Positions 22,564 to 30,398 of a stretch of DNA of 34,676 nucleotides are shown in pieces. The notes under the pieces are model-generated. The model had not been told where the DNA came from. It saw nothing but the letters and a program-made list of their open reading frames with translations, and searched no databases. Source of the stretch: UBA4615 sp046046245 (GTDB lineage Bacteria > Pseudomonadota > Gammaproteobacteria > Burkholderiales > Burkholderiaceae_E). A program made the position numbers and the translations under genes. The stretch lies in assembly GCA_046046245.1 (NCBI GenBank), contig JBJOKE010000082.1, forward strand, positions 1 to 34,676, written 5' to 3'. How positions within the stretch are numbered: the stretch's first letter is position 1; the number at the start of each line of letters is the position of its first letter.

Positions 22564-23799
22564 ATGGACCGCATCGCCTTCACCCGAGCCACCGTCTTCG
22601 ACAGCCTGCGCGGCGAACTGTGCCCGAACGGCACGGTCGTCGTCGAGGACGATCGCATCGTGGACGTGCTGTACGACGCGACGCCCGTGGACGACGCCCG
22701 CGTCGTCGACCTCGCGGGTCGCACGCTGCTGCCCGGCCTGATCGACGCCCACGTGCACGTGACCTCGACCGTGCCCGACTTCCTCAAGCTGGCGATGATG
22801 CCGGCCTCGCTGATCGCCGCGCAGTCGAAGGACATCCTCGAAGGCATGCTCGGACGCGGCTTCACCACGGTCCGCGACGCGGCCGGGGCCGACCACGGGC
22901 TGGTCGAGGCGGTGGAGCGGGGTCACTTCCGCGGTCCCCGCCTGCTGATCGCGGGCCAGGCGATCTCCCAGACCGGCGGCCACGGCGACGTGCGGCCGAT
23001 CGGCGTGCGGCAGAACATCCTCTGCTCGTGCGCGGGGCTGGGGATGCTGGGCCGGATCGCCGACGGCGTCTCCGAGGTCCGCAAGGCCGCGCGCGAGCAG
23101 ATCCGCACCGGTTCGCACCAGATCAAGGTGATGGCGGGCGGCGGCGTCTCGAGCCCCACCGACCCGATCGACGGCACGCAGTACTCGATGGAGGAGCTGC
23201 GTGCGATCGTCGAGGAGGCCGAGGCGGCGAACACCTACGTGATGGCGCACGCCTATTCGCCGCGGTCGATCGTGCGCGCGATGCAGGCCGGCATCCGCTC
23301 GATCGAGCACGGCAACCTGGTCGACGAGGCCTCGGCGAAGGAGATGAAGCGGGCGGGCGCCTGGCTGGTGCCCACGCTCGTCACCTACGACTCGCTGGCG
23401 CGCGAGGGGGCGAAGCTCGGCTGGCCCGACGTGATGCTGCAGAAGCTGGAGCGGGTTCGCGCGGCCGGCATCGAGTCGCTCCGGATCGCGAAGGCCGCGG
23501 GCGTGCCCATCGGCTTCGGCACCGACCTGCTCGGGCCGATGCACGACGACCAGAGCAACGAGTTCACGATCCGCGCGGCGGCGATGACCGCGATCGAGGT
23601 GCTGCAGAGCGCGACCTCTGTCAACGCACGCCTGATCGGGCGCGAGGGCGAGATCGGCGTGGTGGCGCGCGGCGCGCTCGCGGACCTGCTGGTGGTGGAC
23701 GGGGACCCGACGGCGGACCTGACGCTGCTGCAGGGGCAGGGGGCCCGGATGCCGGTGGTCATGCAGGGCGGCCGCTTCATGCGCAACCGTCTGGCCTGA
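22564..23799 (+). CDS. Metal-dependent amidohydrolase (imidazolonepropionase/prolidase-like)
   Basis: TIM-barrel hydrolase of the amidohydrolase superfamily, 411 residues, cytoplasmic. All metal ligands of the binuclear type are visible: HVH (His63, His65) after LPGLIDA, the probable carboxylated Lys188 in QIKVMAGGG, His229 in VMAHAYS, His249 in SIEHGN and Asp321 in GFGTDLLG. The N-terminal small beta domain and the C-terminal return (GALADLLVVDGDP) complete the fold. This subgroup includes Xaa-Pro and Xaa-Arg dipeptidases and organophosphate or carbamate hydrolases, so the substrate is open. GGAG lies 6 bases before the ATG. It is divergent from tRNA-Arg and convergent with the LuxR-type regulator. 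Confidence 0.92.
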   Translation: MDRIAFTRATVFDSLRGELCPNGTVVVEDDRIVDVLYDATPVDDARVVDLAGRTLLPGLIDAHVHVTSTVPDFLKLAMMPASLIAAQSKDILEGMLGRGFTTVRDAAGADHGLVEAVERGHFRGPRLLIAGQAISQTGGHGDVRPIGVRQNILCSCAGLGMLGRIADGVSEVRKAAREQIRTGSHQIKVMAGGGVSSPTDPIDGTQYSMEELRAIVEEAEAANTYVMAHAYSPRSIVRAMQAGIRSIEHGNLVDEASAKEMKRAGAWLVPTLVTYDSLAREGAKLGWPDVMLQKLERVRAAGIESLRIAKAAGVPIGFGTDLLGPMHDDQSNEFTIRAAAMTAIEVLQSATSVNARLIGREGEIGVVARGALADLLVVDGDPTADLTLLQGQGARMPVVMQGGRFMRNRLA

Positions 23800-23805
23800 G
23801 GCGTC

Positions 23806-23826
23806 GCGGGCGGTCGCCGCGCCCGC
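23806..23826. terminator. Hairpin between convergent genes
   Basis: GCGGGCG (23806-23812) and CGCCCGC (23820-23826), a perfect 7-bp stem with a 7-base loop, 6 bases after the amidohydrolase stop and 22 bases from the end of the convergent regulator gene. No T tract on either strand. Probably a weak two-way terminator. Confidence 0.4.
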
Positions 23827-23848
23827 CTCGGCCGCGGCGAGCGTGTGC

Positions 23849-24583
23849 TCAGTGCGGCGCCGGCCCCGCCCCGGCGTCCTCGCCGAGCCCGCTCAGCGCC
23901 ATCAGCAGCCGTACGAGCTGCGCCTGCCGCGTGCAGCCGGTCTTCTGGTAGACCGACGCGAGGTGGGTCTTCACCGTGTTGACGCTGACGCCGAGCAGCC
24001 CCCCCACCTCCTTCACGGTGTCGGCGCGAAGGTAGGCCTCGGCGACGCGCGACTCGGCCTCGGTGAGGCCGAACAGGTCGCGCAGCATCGCGGGCTCGAG
24101 CGCCGGCGAGCTCGAGCGATCGATCAGCAGCCCGAGCACGGCCGGCCGGTCCGGGTCCTCGGCCGTGGCCGCGGTGTCGGTGGGCATGAGCTGCACGATG
24201 AGCGCGGGCTGGCCGCTCTCGTCGGCGAGCGCGATGACCTGCAGACTGCGCGGATCGGAGGCGACCCCCGGGCGGCCCTGGGCGAGGCCGGCGTCGACGC
24301 TCAGGCGCAGCGCCCGCTCCAGTCGCAGTTGCAGCGTCCTGCCGCGCAACTGCAGTCGCACGCGATCGTGCGGACGCAGCGGGGACGGCACCCATGCGAT
24401 GCCGCGATGCTGGCGGATCGTCCGCTGCGCGGCGGTGTTCGCCACGAGCACGTGGCCTGCCGCGTCGAAGAGCAGCACCCCCTGCTTCAGCGAGTCGATC
24501 GCCAGCGCGAGGAGGGGGTCGCCGCGCCGAAACGGCGCGGACGCGGTCATCGTTGCCGGCGGAGGATGCATCAGTTCGGCCAT
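23849..24583 (-). CDS. LuxR-type transcriptional regulator with N-terminal PAS-like domain
   Basis: 244 residues. Residues about 24-135 look like a PAS sensor (DSLKQGVLLFDAAGHVLVANTAA at the start, then mixed strands ending SGQPALIVQLMPT). Residues about 170-235 are a GerE/LuxR helix-turn-helix with FGLTEAESRVAEAYLRADTVKEVGGLLGVSVNTVKTHLASVYQKTG, in which the LT-x-E-x-x-V and VKTHL positions are canonical. There is no receiver domain, so it is probably a one-component sensor for a small ligand or redox state. It starts at MAELMHPPPATM; ATG 24550 is an alternative. Target genes are unknown; it does not face an obvious partner gene. Confidence 0.88.
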   Translation of the reverse strand: MAELMHPPPATMTASAPFRRGDPLLALAIDSLKQGVLLFDAAGHVLVANTAAQRTIRQHRGIAWVPSPLRPHDRVRLQLRGRTLQLRLERALRLSVDAGLAQGRPGVASDPRSLQVIALADESGQPALIVQLMPTDTAATAEDPDRPAVLGLLIDRSSSPALEPAMLRDLFGLTEAESRVAEAYLRADTVKEVGGLLGVSVNTVKTHLASVYQKTGCTRQAQLVRLLMALSGLGEDAGAGPAPH

Positions 24584-24932
24584 CGTGGAGGGAGCGGATC
24601 GTTGTCGGGTGCCGCGGCGGGCCCTGCTCGGATGACCGGAGCCGCCGTACGGCCAGTATCCGGCCTCGACGCGCAGGGCGCTCGCTCCGGTGAGCTATGC
24701 GAGTCGCCATCGATGCGCGGAACGCGTGATCGAGGTCACGGCAGCGCCGCATCGTCTCGATGCCGACACAGTGGACGACCGCACCGCCGCGTCACGGGCG
24801 ACGGTCGGGCGCCAGCGGGCGTGCCGCCTGCTGCCGGGTATGCGACAAGGAGAAGGCCCGCAACGCTGCGGGCCTTCTCGGGTCGCGCGCGCCGCACGAC
24901 GACCGCCTGGCGCGGTCGTCGCGCGGGGCGGG
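24584..24932. other. Intergenic region of 349 bases with a terminator
   Basis: No convincing gene on either strand. It holds the upstream region of the minus-strand LuxR-type gene and, at 24850-24879, the terminator of the minus-strand binding-protein gene. The stretch 24600-24840 shows neither a clear promoter nor repeats. Confidence 0.5.
24850..24879 (-). terminator. Terminator of the family 5 binding-protein gene
   Basis: GAGAAGGCCCGCA (24850-24862), loop ACGC, TGCGGGCCTTCTC (24867-24879): a perfect 13-bp stem with a 4-base loop, 53 bases past the stop of the minus-strand gene. The - strand continues CTTGTCG. This is the strongest hairpin in the region. Confidence 0.75.
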
Positions 24933-26516
24933 TCAGCTGCCGCCGACGCTGGTGAAGCGCGCCTCGGGACGGTCGTCCGAGCGATGAACGGTGCTGACGT
25001 TCTTCTTCATCGCCCACGGCCGGACCTGGTGGTGGATCGGCACGTAGTAGGCGTTGTCGGCCGTCATCTTCAGGCCTTCGCGCAGCAGCTCGTCGCGCTT
25101 CTTCACGTCGGTCTCGGTCTTGCTCGCGTCGATGATCGCGTCGAGCTTCGGATCGCTGATGCGACCGAGGTTGAAGTTGCCGTCGGCGCCGGTGGTCTTG
25201 GTACGGACCAGCGACTGCAGCGAGTAGAGCGCGTCATAGGTCGCCACGCCCCAGCCGAGCAGGTAGGCGCTCGACTCGTGCTTCTGGATCTTCGGGACGA
25301 AGGTCGCGAAGGGCATCGCGTTGAGCTTCACCTTCAGGCCCGCGCGCGCCCACATGCCGACGAGCGCCTGGCAGATCTCCTCGTCGTTCACGTAGCGGTT
25401 GTTCGGGCAGTCGAGGGTGAACTCGAAGCCGTTCGGGTAGCCGGCCTCGGCGAGCAGCTTCTTCGCGCCCTCGGCGTCCGCGGGCTTGACCGCATCGCCC
25501 TCCTTGGTCCAGCCGTTGACGCCGGGGGCGACCATGATGCTCGCCGGCATCGACAGGCCGCGCATGATCGTGCGCTGGATCGCCACGCGGTCCACGGCCA
25601 TGTTCAGCGCGCGGCGCACCCGGACGTCCTTGAAGGGGTTCTTGCCCTTCACGTCCGAGAACTGCAGCTCGTTGTTGAACTGGTCGAGGCCGATGAAGAT
25701 GGTGCGGACCTCGTGGCCCTCGAGCACCTTCAGGTCCTTGTTCTGCTTCAGGCGGGCGACGTCCTGGGTCGGCAGGTCGGTGACCAGGTCGACCTCGCCG
25801 GACAGCAGCGCGGCGACGCGGGTGGCGTCGGCCTTCACCGGCGTGTAGACGAGGCGGTCGACGTTGCCGTCCTTCTTGCCCCACCACTTCGGGTTGTCCG
25901 AGAAGACGATGCGCTGGTCGGGCGACCAGCCGTTGATGATGTAGGGGCCCGTGCCGTTCACGTTGCGCGACGCGAACGTGTCCTCGCGGGCCTTGTAGTC
26001 CTGCACCTTCTCGGACTTGTTCTTCACCGACCATGTCCGGCTCATGATCCGGAAGTCGATGATGTTGCGCAGCAGGATGGGCTGCGGCGCCTCGAGGATC
26101 AGGTCGACGGTGTGGTCGTCGACCTTCCTCGCCTCCTTGATGCCGGTCACGTAGATCTGCATCGTGCCCTGCGGCTGCCGGATGCGATCGAGCGAGAAGA
26201 GCACGTCGTCGGCAGTGAACGGCGAGCCGTCGTGGAAGGTCACGCCCTTGCGCAGGTTGAAGCGCCACTGCGTCGGGCCGATCTGCTGCCAGCTCGTGGC
26301 GAGCGCGGGTTCGATCGCGTAATCCTTGCCGTACCGGGTCAGGCCCTCGTACGAGTGCATCAGGATCGCGTTGGTCGTCGCGTGGTTCTGCGAATGCGGG
26401 TCGAGCGTCAGGATGTCGTTCTGGGCCGCCCAGCGCAGCGCCTCGGCGTGTGCGGTGCCGGCCGCCAGGCCCATGGCCAGCAGCGAGGCGCCCAGCAGCT
26501 TCTTGATCGTGATCAT
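24933..26516 (-). CDS. ABC transporter substrate-binding protein, family 5 (peptide/nickel type)
   Basis: Periplasmic receptor of the DppA/OppA class, 527 residues, with signal peptide MITIKKLLGASLLAMGLAAGTAHA and mature start EALRWAAQND. Family blocks are LDPHSQNHATTNAILMHSYEGLTRYGKDY, WRFNLRKGVTFHDGSPFTADDVLFSLDRI, NGTGPYIINGWSPDQRIVFSDNPKWWG, and VRRALNMAVDRVAI; it ends in the usual YVPIHHQVRPWAMKKNV. AGGAG lies 10 bases before the ATG. The long upstream in-frame extension is not needed. No permease or ATPase genes lie next to it: it is a single gene between folA and an isolated terminator, so it probably serves a transporter encoded elsewhere. Peptides, opines or glutathione-like ligands are possible. 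Confidence 0.92.
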   Translation of the reverse strand: MITIKKLLGASLLAMGLAAGTAHAEALRWAAQNDILTLDPHSQNHATTNAILMHSYEGLTRYGKDYAIEPALATSWQQIGPTQWRFNLRKGVTFHDGSPFTADDVLFSLDRIRQPQGTMQIYVTGIKEARKVDDHTVDLILEAPQPILLRNIIDFRIMSRTWSVKNKSEKVQDYKAREDTFASRNVNGTGPYIINGWSPDQRIVFSDNPKWWGKKDGNVDRLVYTPVKADATRVAALLSGEVDLVTDLPTQDVARLKQNKDLKVLEGHEVRTIFIGLDQFNNELQFSDVKGKNPFKDVRVRRALNMAVDRVAIQRTIMRGLSMPASIMVAPGVNGWTKEGDAVKPADAEGAKKLLAEAGYPNGFEFTLDCPNNRYVNDEEICQALVGMWARAGLKVKLNAMPFATFVPKIQKHESSAYLLGWGVATYDALYSLQSLVRTKTTGADGNFNLGRISDPKLDAIIDASKTETDVKKRDELLREGLKMTADNAYYVPIHHQVRPWAMKKNVSTVHRSDDRPEARFTSVGGS

Positions 26517-26541
26517 TCGGCGGGTTCTCCTCGAGGGATGC

Positions 26542-26565
26542 GTCCGCCGGTCGCCCCCGGCGGAC
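26542..26565 (-). terminator. Hairpin between folA and the binding-protein gene
   Basis: GTCCGCCGG (26542-26550) and CCGGCGGAC (26557-26565): a perfect 9-bp stem with a 6-base loop, 24 bases past the folA stop. No U tract follows. It may end the thyA-folA message or attenuate read-through into the next gene. Confidence 0.45.
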
Positions 26566-26589
26566 GGGAGGCGCGACTCTATCACGCGC

Positions 26590-27099
26590 TCACGGGTTTT
26601 CCACGGGTGCCCCGGCCCGCTCGAGGGTGCGGATCGCATACCGCAGGCCGGACCTGCCGACGGCGGGCACGTCGCTCGTGCAGCGCCAGTCGGCCGGGTC
26701 GAGCGGAGGGAAGAACGCGTCGCCGTCGACCTCGACCTCGACCTCGGTGACGACGATCCGGTCGGCGCGCGGCAGGGCCTGCGCGTAGACCTCGGCGCCG
26801 CCGACGACGAACACCTCGGGCCGGTCCGCGCTCAGCGCGAGGGCCTCGTCGAGGGAGCCGGCACGCTCGCAGCCCGCGTGCGACCACGACGGGTCGCGGG
26901 TGAGCACGAGGGTCCGCCGGCCGGGCAGCGGCCGGCCGATCGACTCGAAGGTGCGGCGGCCCATCAGCAGCGTGCCGCCCATCGTCGTCGCCTTGAAGTG
27001 CTGCAGGTCCTCGGGCAGGTGCCAGGGCAGCGCGTTGTCACGGCCGATCACGCCGTTGCGGGCGCGGGCGACGACGAGGACGATCCGGGGGGCGGGCAT
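26590..27099 (-). CDS. folA: Dihydrofolate reductase
   Basis: NADPH-dependent reduction of dihydrofolate to tetrahydrofolate. The 169-residue protein shows the family pattern: NGVIGRDNALPWHLPEDLQHFK (15-36), with Asp31 in the place of the E. coli catalytic Asp27, MGRRTFESIGRPLPGRRTLVLTRD (46-69), and VFVVGGAEVYAQALPRADRIVVTEV with the GG and Tyr of the cofactor site. ATG 27099 is chosen because upstream codons (SATPHPPRQRT) are not part of the fold. It lies 64 bases downstream of thyA on the same strand, the normal pairing, as thymidylate synthase generates the dihydrofolate it consumes. Confidence 0.95.
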   Translation of the reverse strand: MPAPRIVLVVARARNGVIGRDNALPWHLPEDLQHFKATTMGGTLLMGRRTFESIGRPLPGRRTLVLTRDPSWSHAGCERAGSLDEALALSADRPEVFVVGGAEVYAQALPRADRIVVTEVEVEVDGDAFFPPLDPADWRCTSDVPAVGRSGLRYAIRTLERAGAPVENP

Positions 27100-27163
27100 C
27101 GGCGTTCGCTGACGGGGAGGATGGGGCGTGGCCGACGGCATGCCAGCCTCGGATCGCCGGCGG

Positions 27164-27958
27164 TCAGACGGCGACGTCGCCCTTGATGTGCGGGTGCGGG
27201 TCGTAGCCGACCAGCTCGAAATCCTCGTACCGGTAGCCGTCGATCGAGTCCGGCCGACGCAGCAGCTTCAGCGCCGGCAGCGGTCGCGGTTCCCGGGTCA
27301 GCTGCAGCTCGACCTGCTCGAAATGGTTGCGGTAGATGTGCACGTCGCCGCCGGTCCAGACGAACTCGCCGGGCTCGAGGTCGCACTGGTGGGCGAGCAG
27401 CATCAGCAGCAGCGCGTAGCTGGCGATGTTGAACGGCACGCCGAGGAACACGTCGCACGAGCGCTGGTAGAGCTGCAGATGCAGCCGGCCGTCCATCACC
27501 GCGGTCTGGAACAGGCAGTGGCAGGGCGCGAGCTTCATCGCCGGCAGCTCGCCCACGTTCCAGGCACTGACCACCTGCCGGCGCGAGTTCGGGTCGCGGC
27601 GGATCTGCTCGACCAGCTGCGCGACCTGGTCGACGTGCCGACCGTCGACCGTCGCCCAGTCGCGCCACTGCTTGCCGTAGACCGGCCCGAGATCGCCGTT
27701 CTCGTCGGCCCATTCGTCCCAGATCGAGACCCGCTGGTCGTGCAGCCACTTCACGTTGGTGTCGCCGCGCAGGAACCACAGCAGCTCGATGAAGATCGAG
27801 CGCACGTGCAGCTTCTTGGTCGTGACCAGCGGGAAGCCGTCGGCGAGGTCGAAGCGCATCTGGTGACCGAACACCGCGCGCGTGCCCACGCCGGTGCGGT
27901 CGGCACGGTCGACGCCTTCGGTCATCACGCGGCGGAGCAGGTCCTGGTATGGCTTCAC
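27164..27958 (-). CDS. thyA: Thymidylate synthase
   Basis: Makes dTMP from dUMP and methylene-tetrahydrofolate. At 264 residues it has exactly the length of the E. coli enzyme, and the nucleophile is Cys146 in LAPCHCLFQ. Also seen are the phosphate-binding DRTGVGTRAVFGHQMRFDL (20-38), SRRQVVSAWNVGEL (125-138), and the C-terminal DSIDGYRYEDFELVGYDPHPHIKGDVAV. It starts 40 bases after the TetR-type gene stop, so it could be read partly from that gene's promoter. folA follows. No ThyX is needed with this gene intact. Confidence 0.97.
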   Translation of the reverse strand: MKPYQDLLRRVMTEGVDRADRTGVGTRAVFGHQMRFDLADGFPLVTTKKLHVRSIFIELLWFLRGDTNVKWLHDQRVSIWDEWADENGDLGPVYGKQWRDWATVDGRHVDQVAQLVEQIRRDPNSRRQVVSAWNVGELPAMKLAPCHCLFQTAVMDGRLHLQLYQRSCDVFLGVPFNIASYALLLMLLAHQCDLEPGEFVWTGGDVHIYRNHFEQVELQLTREPRPLPALKLLRRPDSIDGYRYEDFELVGYDPHPHIKGDVAV

Positions 27959-27998
27959 GGTGGCAGCGGGCAGTGCGTGGCGGAAGGGGCGAGCCGCG

Positions 27999-28634
27999 TC
28001 AGGCGGCGAGCCCGCGGAAGCAGGCCGAGACCATCTGCTCGACGATCTCGGCGTCGGACATCGAACCCCCGGCCTTCAGGAACTCGAGCGTGGGGTCGCA
28101 GGTCCGCGCGTACAGCGTGTAGAGCACGAACTCGTCGCGCAGCGTCGGGCGCAGCGAGCCCTCGGCGCGGGCCGCCTGGATCATCTCGCCGATCCGCTCG
28201 GACAGCGTCATCAGGGTGTCCATGTAGTCGCGGTTGGCCAGCAGGCTCGCCTGCAGCGCCGGGCTGGTCGACGGCAGGTGGGGGACGCTGCCGGAGAGCC
28301 GCTGCATCAGCGTCCAGCGCAGCAGGCCCTCGAGCCGCTCGAGCGCCGGGCGGCCAGCGGGGATCGCGTCCAGCGCGGCGGCGGTCTGCGCGAGCAGGCG
28401 GACCATCACCGCGGCGGCGAGCGACTCCTTGGACTCGAAGTGCTTGTAGAGGCTGCCCTTCGCGATCCCCACCTCGGCCGCGATGTCGTCCATCGACATC
28501 GCCTCGTAGCCCTTGTCGCCGAGCAGACGGTTCGTCGCGTCGAGGATCGCCTCCTCGCGCAGCTCGAACTGGGTCTCGCGGAAGGACTTCCGGGGCGGCG
28601 GCAGGTTCACGGGATGACGTACCGGTGCGTTCAA
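27999..28634 (-). CDS. TetR/AcrR-family transcriptional regulator
   Basis: 211 residues, all-helical. The N-terminal DNA-binding domain (about 24-72) reads LREEAILDATNRLLGDKGYEAMSMDDIAAEVGIAKGSLYKHFESKESL, a textbook TetR helix-turn-helix. The remaining ligand/dimerisation domain is not assignable. The start is TTG 28634 with no clear ribosome site; no better start exists before the HTH. Immediately upstream lie a 20-base palindrome and a TACAAT -10 box, indicating its own promoter and autoregulation. It lies between gspC and thyA on the same strand, without an obvious functional link to either. Confidence 0.88.
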   Translation of the reverse strand: MNAPVRHPVNLPPPRKSFRETQFELREEAILDATNRLLGDKGYEAMSMDDIAAEVGIAKGSLYKHFESKESLAAAVMVRLLAQTAAALDAIPAGRPALERLEGLLRWTLMQRLSGSVPHLPSTSPALQASLLANRDYMDTLMTLSERIGEMIQAARAEGSLRPTLRDEFVLYTLYARTCDPTLEFLKAGGSMSDAEIVEQMVSACFRGLAA

Positions 28635-28635
28635 T

Positions 28636-28668
28636 GCGTGACGCGATCGTCACGCTGCGCACATTGTA
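28636..28668 (-). promoter_or_regulatory. Promoter and probable operator of the TetR-type gene
   Basis: GCGTGACG (28636-28643), spacer CGAT, CGTCACGC (28648-28655): perfect 8-base arms, and the whole 20 bases are nearly self-complementary. On the - strand a -10-like TACAAT (28668-28663) precedes it, placing the transcription start at the edge of the palindrome and the TTG start just after it. TetR proteins bind such sites to block their own promoter. The -35 region is poor. Confidence 0.6.
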
Positions 28669-28680
28669 CGTCTTCCGGGG

Positions 28681-29370
28681 TCACTGGGCGCCGGGCGGCG
28701 CACCGGGCGCGAGCCCGGGCATCCGGACGGCCCCGGCGGCTAGCGCGGCCGCATTCGGATCCACGGCGGGCGCGACGGGTACCCCCGCGGCGACGCCGGG
28801 GTCCGCGGCGGCGCCCGCCGGCGGGAGGGGCCGGGGGGGCAGCGGCGTCGGTGGCGGCGCGATCGGGAGGCCTCCGACCGGCGGCGCCGTGGCGCCCGAC
28901 GCGCCGCGCTGCGGGCCTCCGGTCAGCACCGCGACCGAGCCGCGGGGCGGGGCCGCGAGGCGAACGGGCGCACCGGCCCCGCCGCGCTCGAGCTCGAGCT
29001 CGACCGAGTCGCCGGTCACCGAGCGCACGCGCAGTCCGTCGGCGACCGGTTCGCCGACGGCGAAGGGCTTGGCCGGGCGCCCGTCGACCGCCAGCAGCGC
29101 GACGCCGCGACCGGCGGCGGCGAGCACGCCGGCGACCTGGATGTTCGAGGGCGCGCTCGATGCGGGTGCCGACGCCGCCTGGGGGACGCCGCCGAAGAGC
29201 TGGCTCGCCGCCCCGAGGTCGGCGGCGCCCTGCTGCGCCGCGACCGCTCCGGCCGGTGCGATCGGCGGTCGTGGCGCGAGCAGCGCGAGCGCCCAGGCGG
29301 CCACGATCGCACCCAGCGCAGCGCACAGCAGCACCGTGACGATCCGGGCGAGGGGCAGGCGCAGGCGCAT
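28681..29370 (-). CDS. gspC: Type II secretion system protein GspC (inner-membrane clamp)
   Basis: Links the inner-membrane platform to the GspD secretin. The 229-residue protein has a short cytoplasmic start, one membrane helix (about 10-32) and a periplasmic HR domain (about 58-140). Key stretches are LFGGVPQ, NIQVAGVLAAAGRGVALLAVDGRPAKPFAVGEPVADGLRVRSV and VELERGG-like strands. The tail (155-229) is Pro/Ala/Gly-rich and lacks a recognisable PDZ domain, as in the short GspC/N forms of Burkholderiales. It is divergent from gspG, an arrangement I recall for Burkholderiales gsp clusters. There is no other gsp gene on its side. Confidence 0.82.
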   Translation of the reverse strand: MRLRLPLARIVTVLLCAALGAIVAAWALALLAPRPPIAPAGAVAAQQGAADLGAASQLFGGVPQAASAPASSAPSNIQVAGVLAAAGRGVALLAVDGRPAKPFAVGEPVADGLRVRSVTGDSVELELERGGAGAPVRLAAPPRGSVAVLTGGPQRGASGATAPPVGGLPIAPPPTPLPPRPLPPAGAAADPGVAAGVPVAPAVDPNAAALAAGAVRMPGLAPGAPPGAQ

Positions 29371-29425
29371 GGTCGATTCGGGCAGATCGGCGAGTCGCGG
29401 CGCCGGAAGGGCGCGGCGGGGTCGC

Positions 29426-29434
29426 TGGTATCAT
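29426..29434 (+). promoter_or_regulatory. gspG: Extended -10 promoter of the gspG operon
   Basis: TGGTATCAT is a TGn-extended -10 element (TATCAT, one mismatch to TATAAT) about 42 bases before the gspG ATG. It stands out in a very GC-rich stretch. No strong -35 is visible, which an extended -10 can tolerate. Confidence 0.5.
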
Positions 29435-29475
29435 AGCCGGATTGGCCCGAAGGGTCGGCGCGGAGCGGACGGACG

Positions 29476-29928
29476 ATGCGAACGGGATGGCGGAACGCAG
29501 TCGGGCAGCGGGCTCGCCGAGCGCGCGGCTTCACGCTGATCGAGCTGATGGTCGTCATCATGATCCTCGGCGTCCTGGCCGCGCTGGTCGTGCCCCGCGT
29601 GATGAGCCGACCCGACGAGGCCCGCGTGGTCGCCGCCAAGCAGGACATCGCGCAGATCATGCAGGCGCTCAAGCTCTACCGCCTGGACAACTCGCGCTAT
29701 CCCACCACGGAGCAGGGCCTGCAGGCCCTCGCGCAGAGGCCGACCAGCGGGCCGATCCCGAACAACTGGAAGTCCTATCTCGACAAGGTCCCCAACGACC
29801 CCTGGGGCAAGTCCTACCAGTACCTGAACCCGGGCGTGCGCGGCGAGATCGACGTGTTCAGCTTCGGCGCCGACGGCCAGTCCGGAGGGTCCGGCGTCGA
29901 GGCCGACATCGGCTCGTGGGACCTCTGA
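29476..29928 (+). CDS. gspG: Type II secretion major pseudopilin GspG
   Basis: Main subunit of the periplasmic pseudopilus that pushes substrates through the secretin. It has a prepilin leader of 18 residues ending RG, with cleavage before Phe19 (FTLIELMVVIMILGVLAALVVP), and Glu23 at the critical +5 position. The C-terminal half carries the GspG hallmarks KLYRLDNSRYPTTEQGLQAL, DPWGKSYQYLNPG and DVFSFGADGQ, the calcium-loop region. Length is 150. GGAG 6 bases before the ATG supports the start. It is first in an eight-gene string gspG to gspN. Confidence 0.97.
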   Translation: MRTGWRNAVGQRARRARGFTLIELMVVIMILGVLAALVVPRVMSRPDEARVVAAKQDIAQIMQALKLYRLDNSRYPTTEQGLQALAQRPTSGPIPNNWKSYLDKVPNDPWGKSYQYLNPGVRGEIDVFSFGADGQSGGSGVEADIGSWDL

Positions 29929-30398
29929 CCGGGCGCCTCCGCCGCCCCGTCCGCGCCTCGCGCGGCTTCACGCTGATCGAGCTGCTGGTCGCGCTGCTCG
30001 TCGCGGCTGTCATCATCGGCATGGTCACCGTCTCGGGCTCGCCGAGTCCGGAGCGCGCGCTGCGCTTCGACGCGGAACGACTCGCACAGCTGCTGTCGCT
30101 CGCGCGCGAGGAGTCGCAGCTCCGGGGCAGCCCGATCCGCTTCGAGAGCGACGAGGGCGGCTACCGCTTCCTGATCTTCCGGGACCGAGAGTGGCGGGTG
30201 CTGACCGACGACGGCGATCTGCGGCCGCGGCCCTGGGGCACCGGGACGCGGCTGCGCGTCGAGCGCGCCGACGGCCGCCGGACGCTCGAGTTCGGCCGGG
30301 ACCTCGTCGAGCCGCCGTACCGCGTGCTGCTGCAGCGACCCGGCGCCTCGGTCGCCATCGTCGCCAACGGGCTGGGCAGCTTTGAAGTCCTCGAATGA
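29916..30398 (+). CDS. gspH: Type II secretion minor pseudopilin GspH
   Basis: Minor pseudopilin of 160 residues with a 17-residue leader ending SRG, mature start FTLIELLVALLVAAVIIGM and Glu22 at +5. The body (ALRFDAERLAQLLSLAREESQLRGSPIRF and GYRFLIFRDREWRVL) matches GspH. The GTG start at 29916 overlaps gspG by 13 bases, so translation is coupled. The frame is open further upstream inside gspG, but that part encodes no leader. Confidence 0.92.
   Translation: MGPLTGRLRRPVRASRGFTLIELLVALLVAAVIIGMVTVSGSPSPERALRFDAERLAQLLSLAREESQLRGSPIRFESDEGGYRFLIFRDREWRVLTDDGDLRPRPWGTGTRLRVERADGRRTLEFGRDLVEPPYRVLLQRPGASVAIVANGLGSFEVLE

Noticed and set aside
21714..23951. Plus-strand frame of 745 codons crossing the lipoprotein gene end, the tRNA and the amidohydrolase
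   Set aside because: It passes through the tRNA-Arg site and two real genes in another frame, so it cannot be a gene.
26517..26639. N-terminal extension of the family 5 binding protein
   Set aside because: The extension is Arg/Pro-rich, precedes a perfect signal peptide beginning at 26516, and runs through a hairpin.
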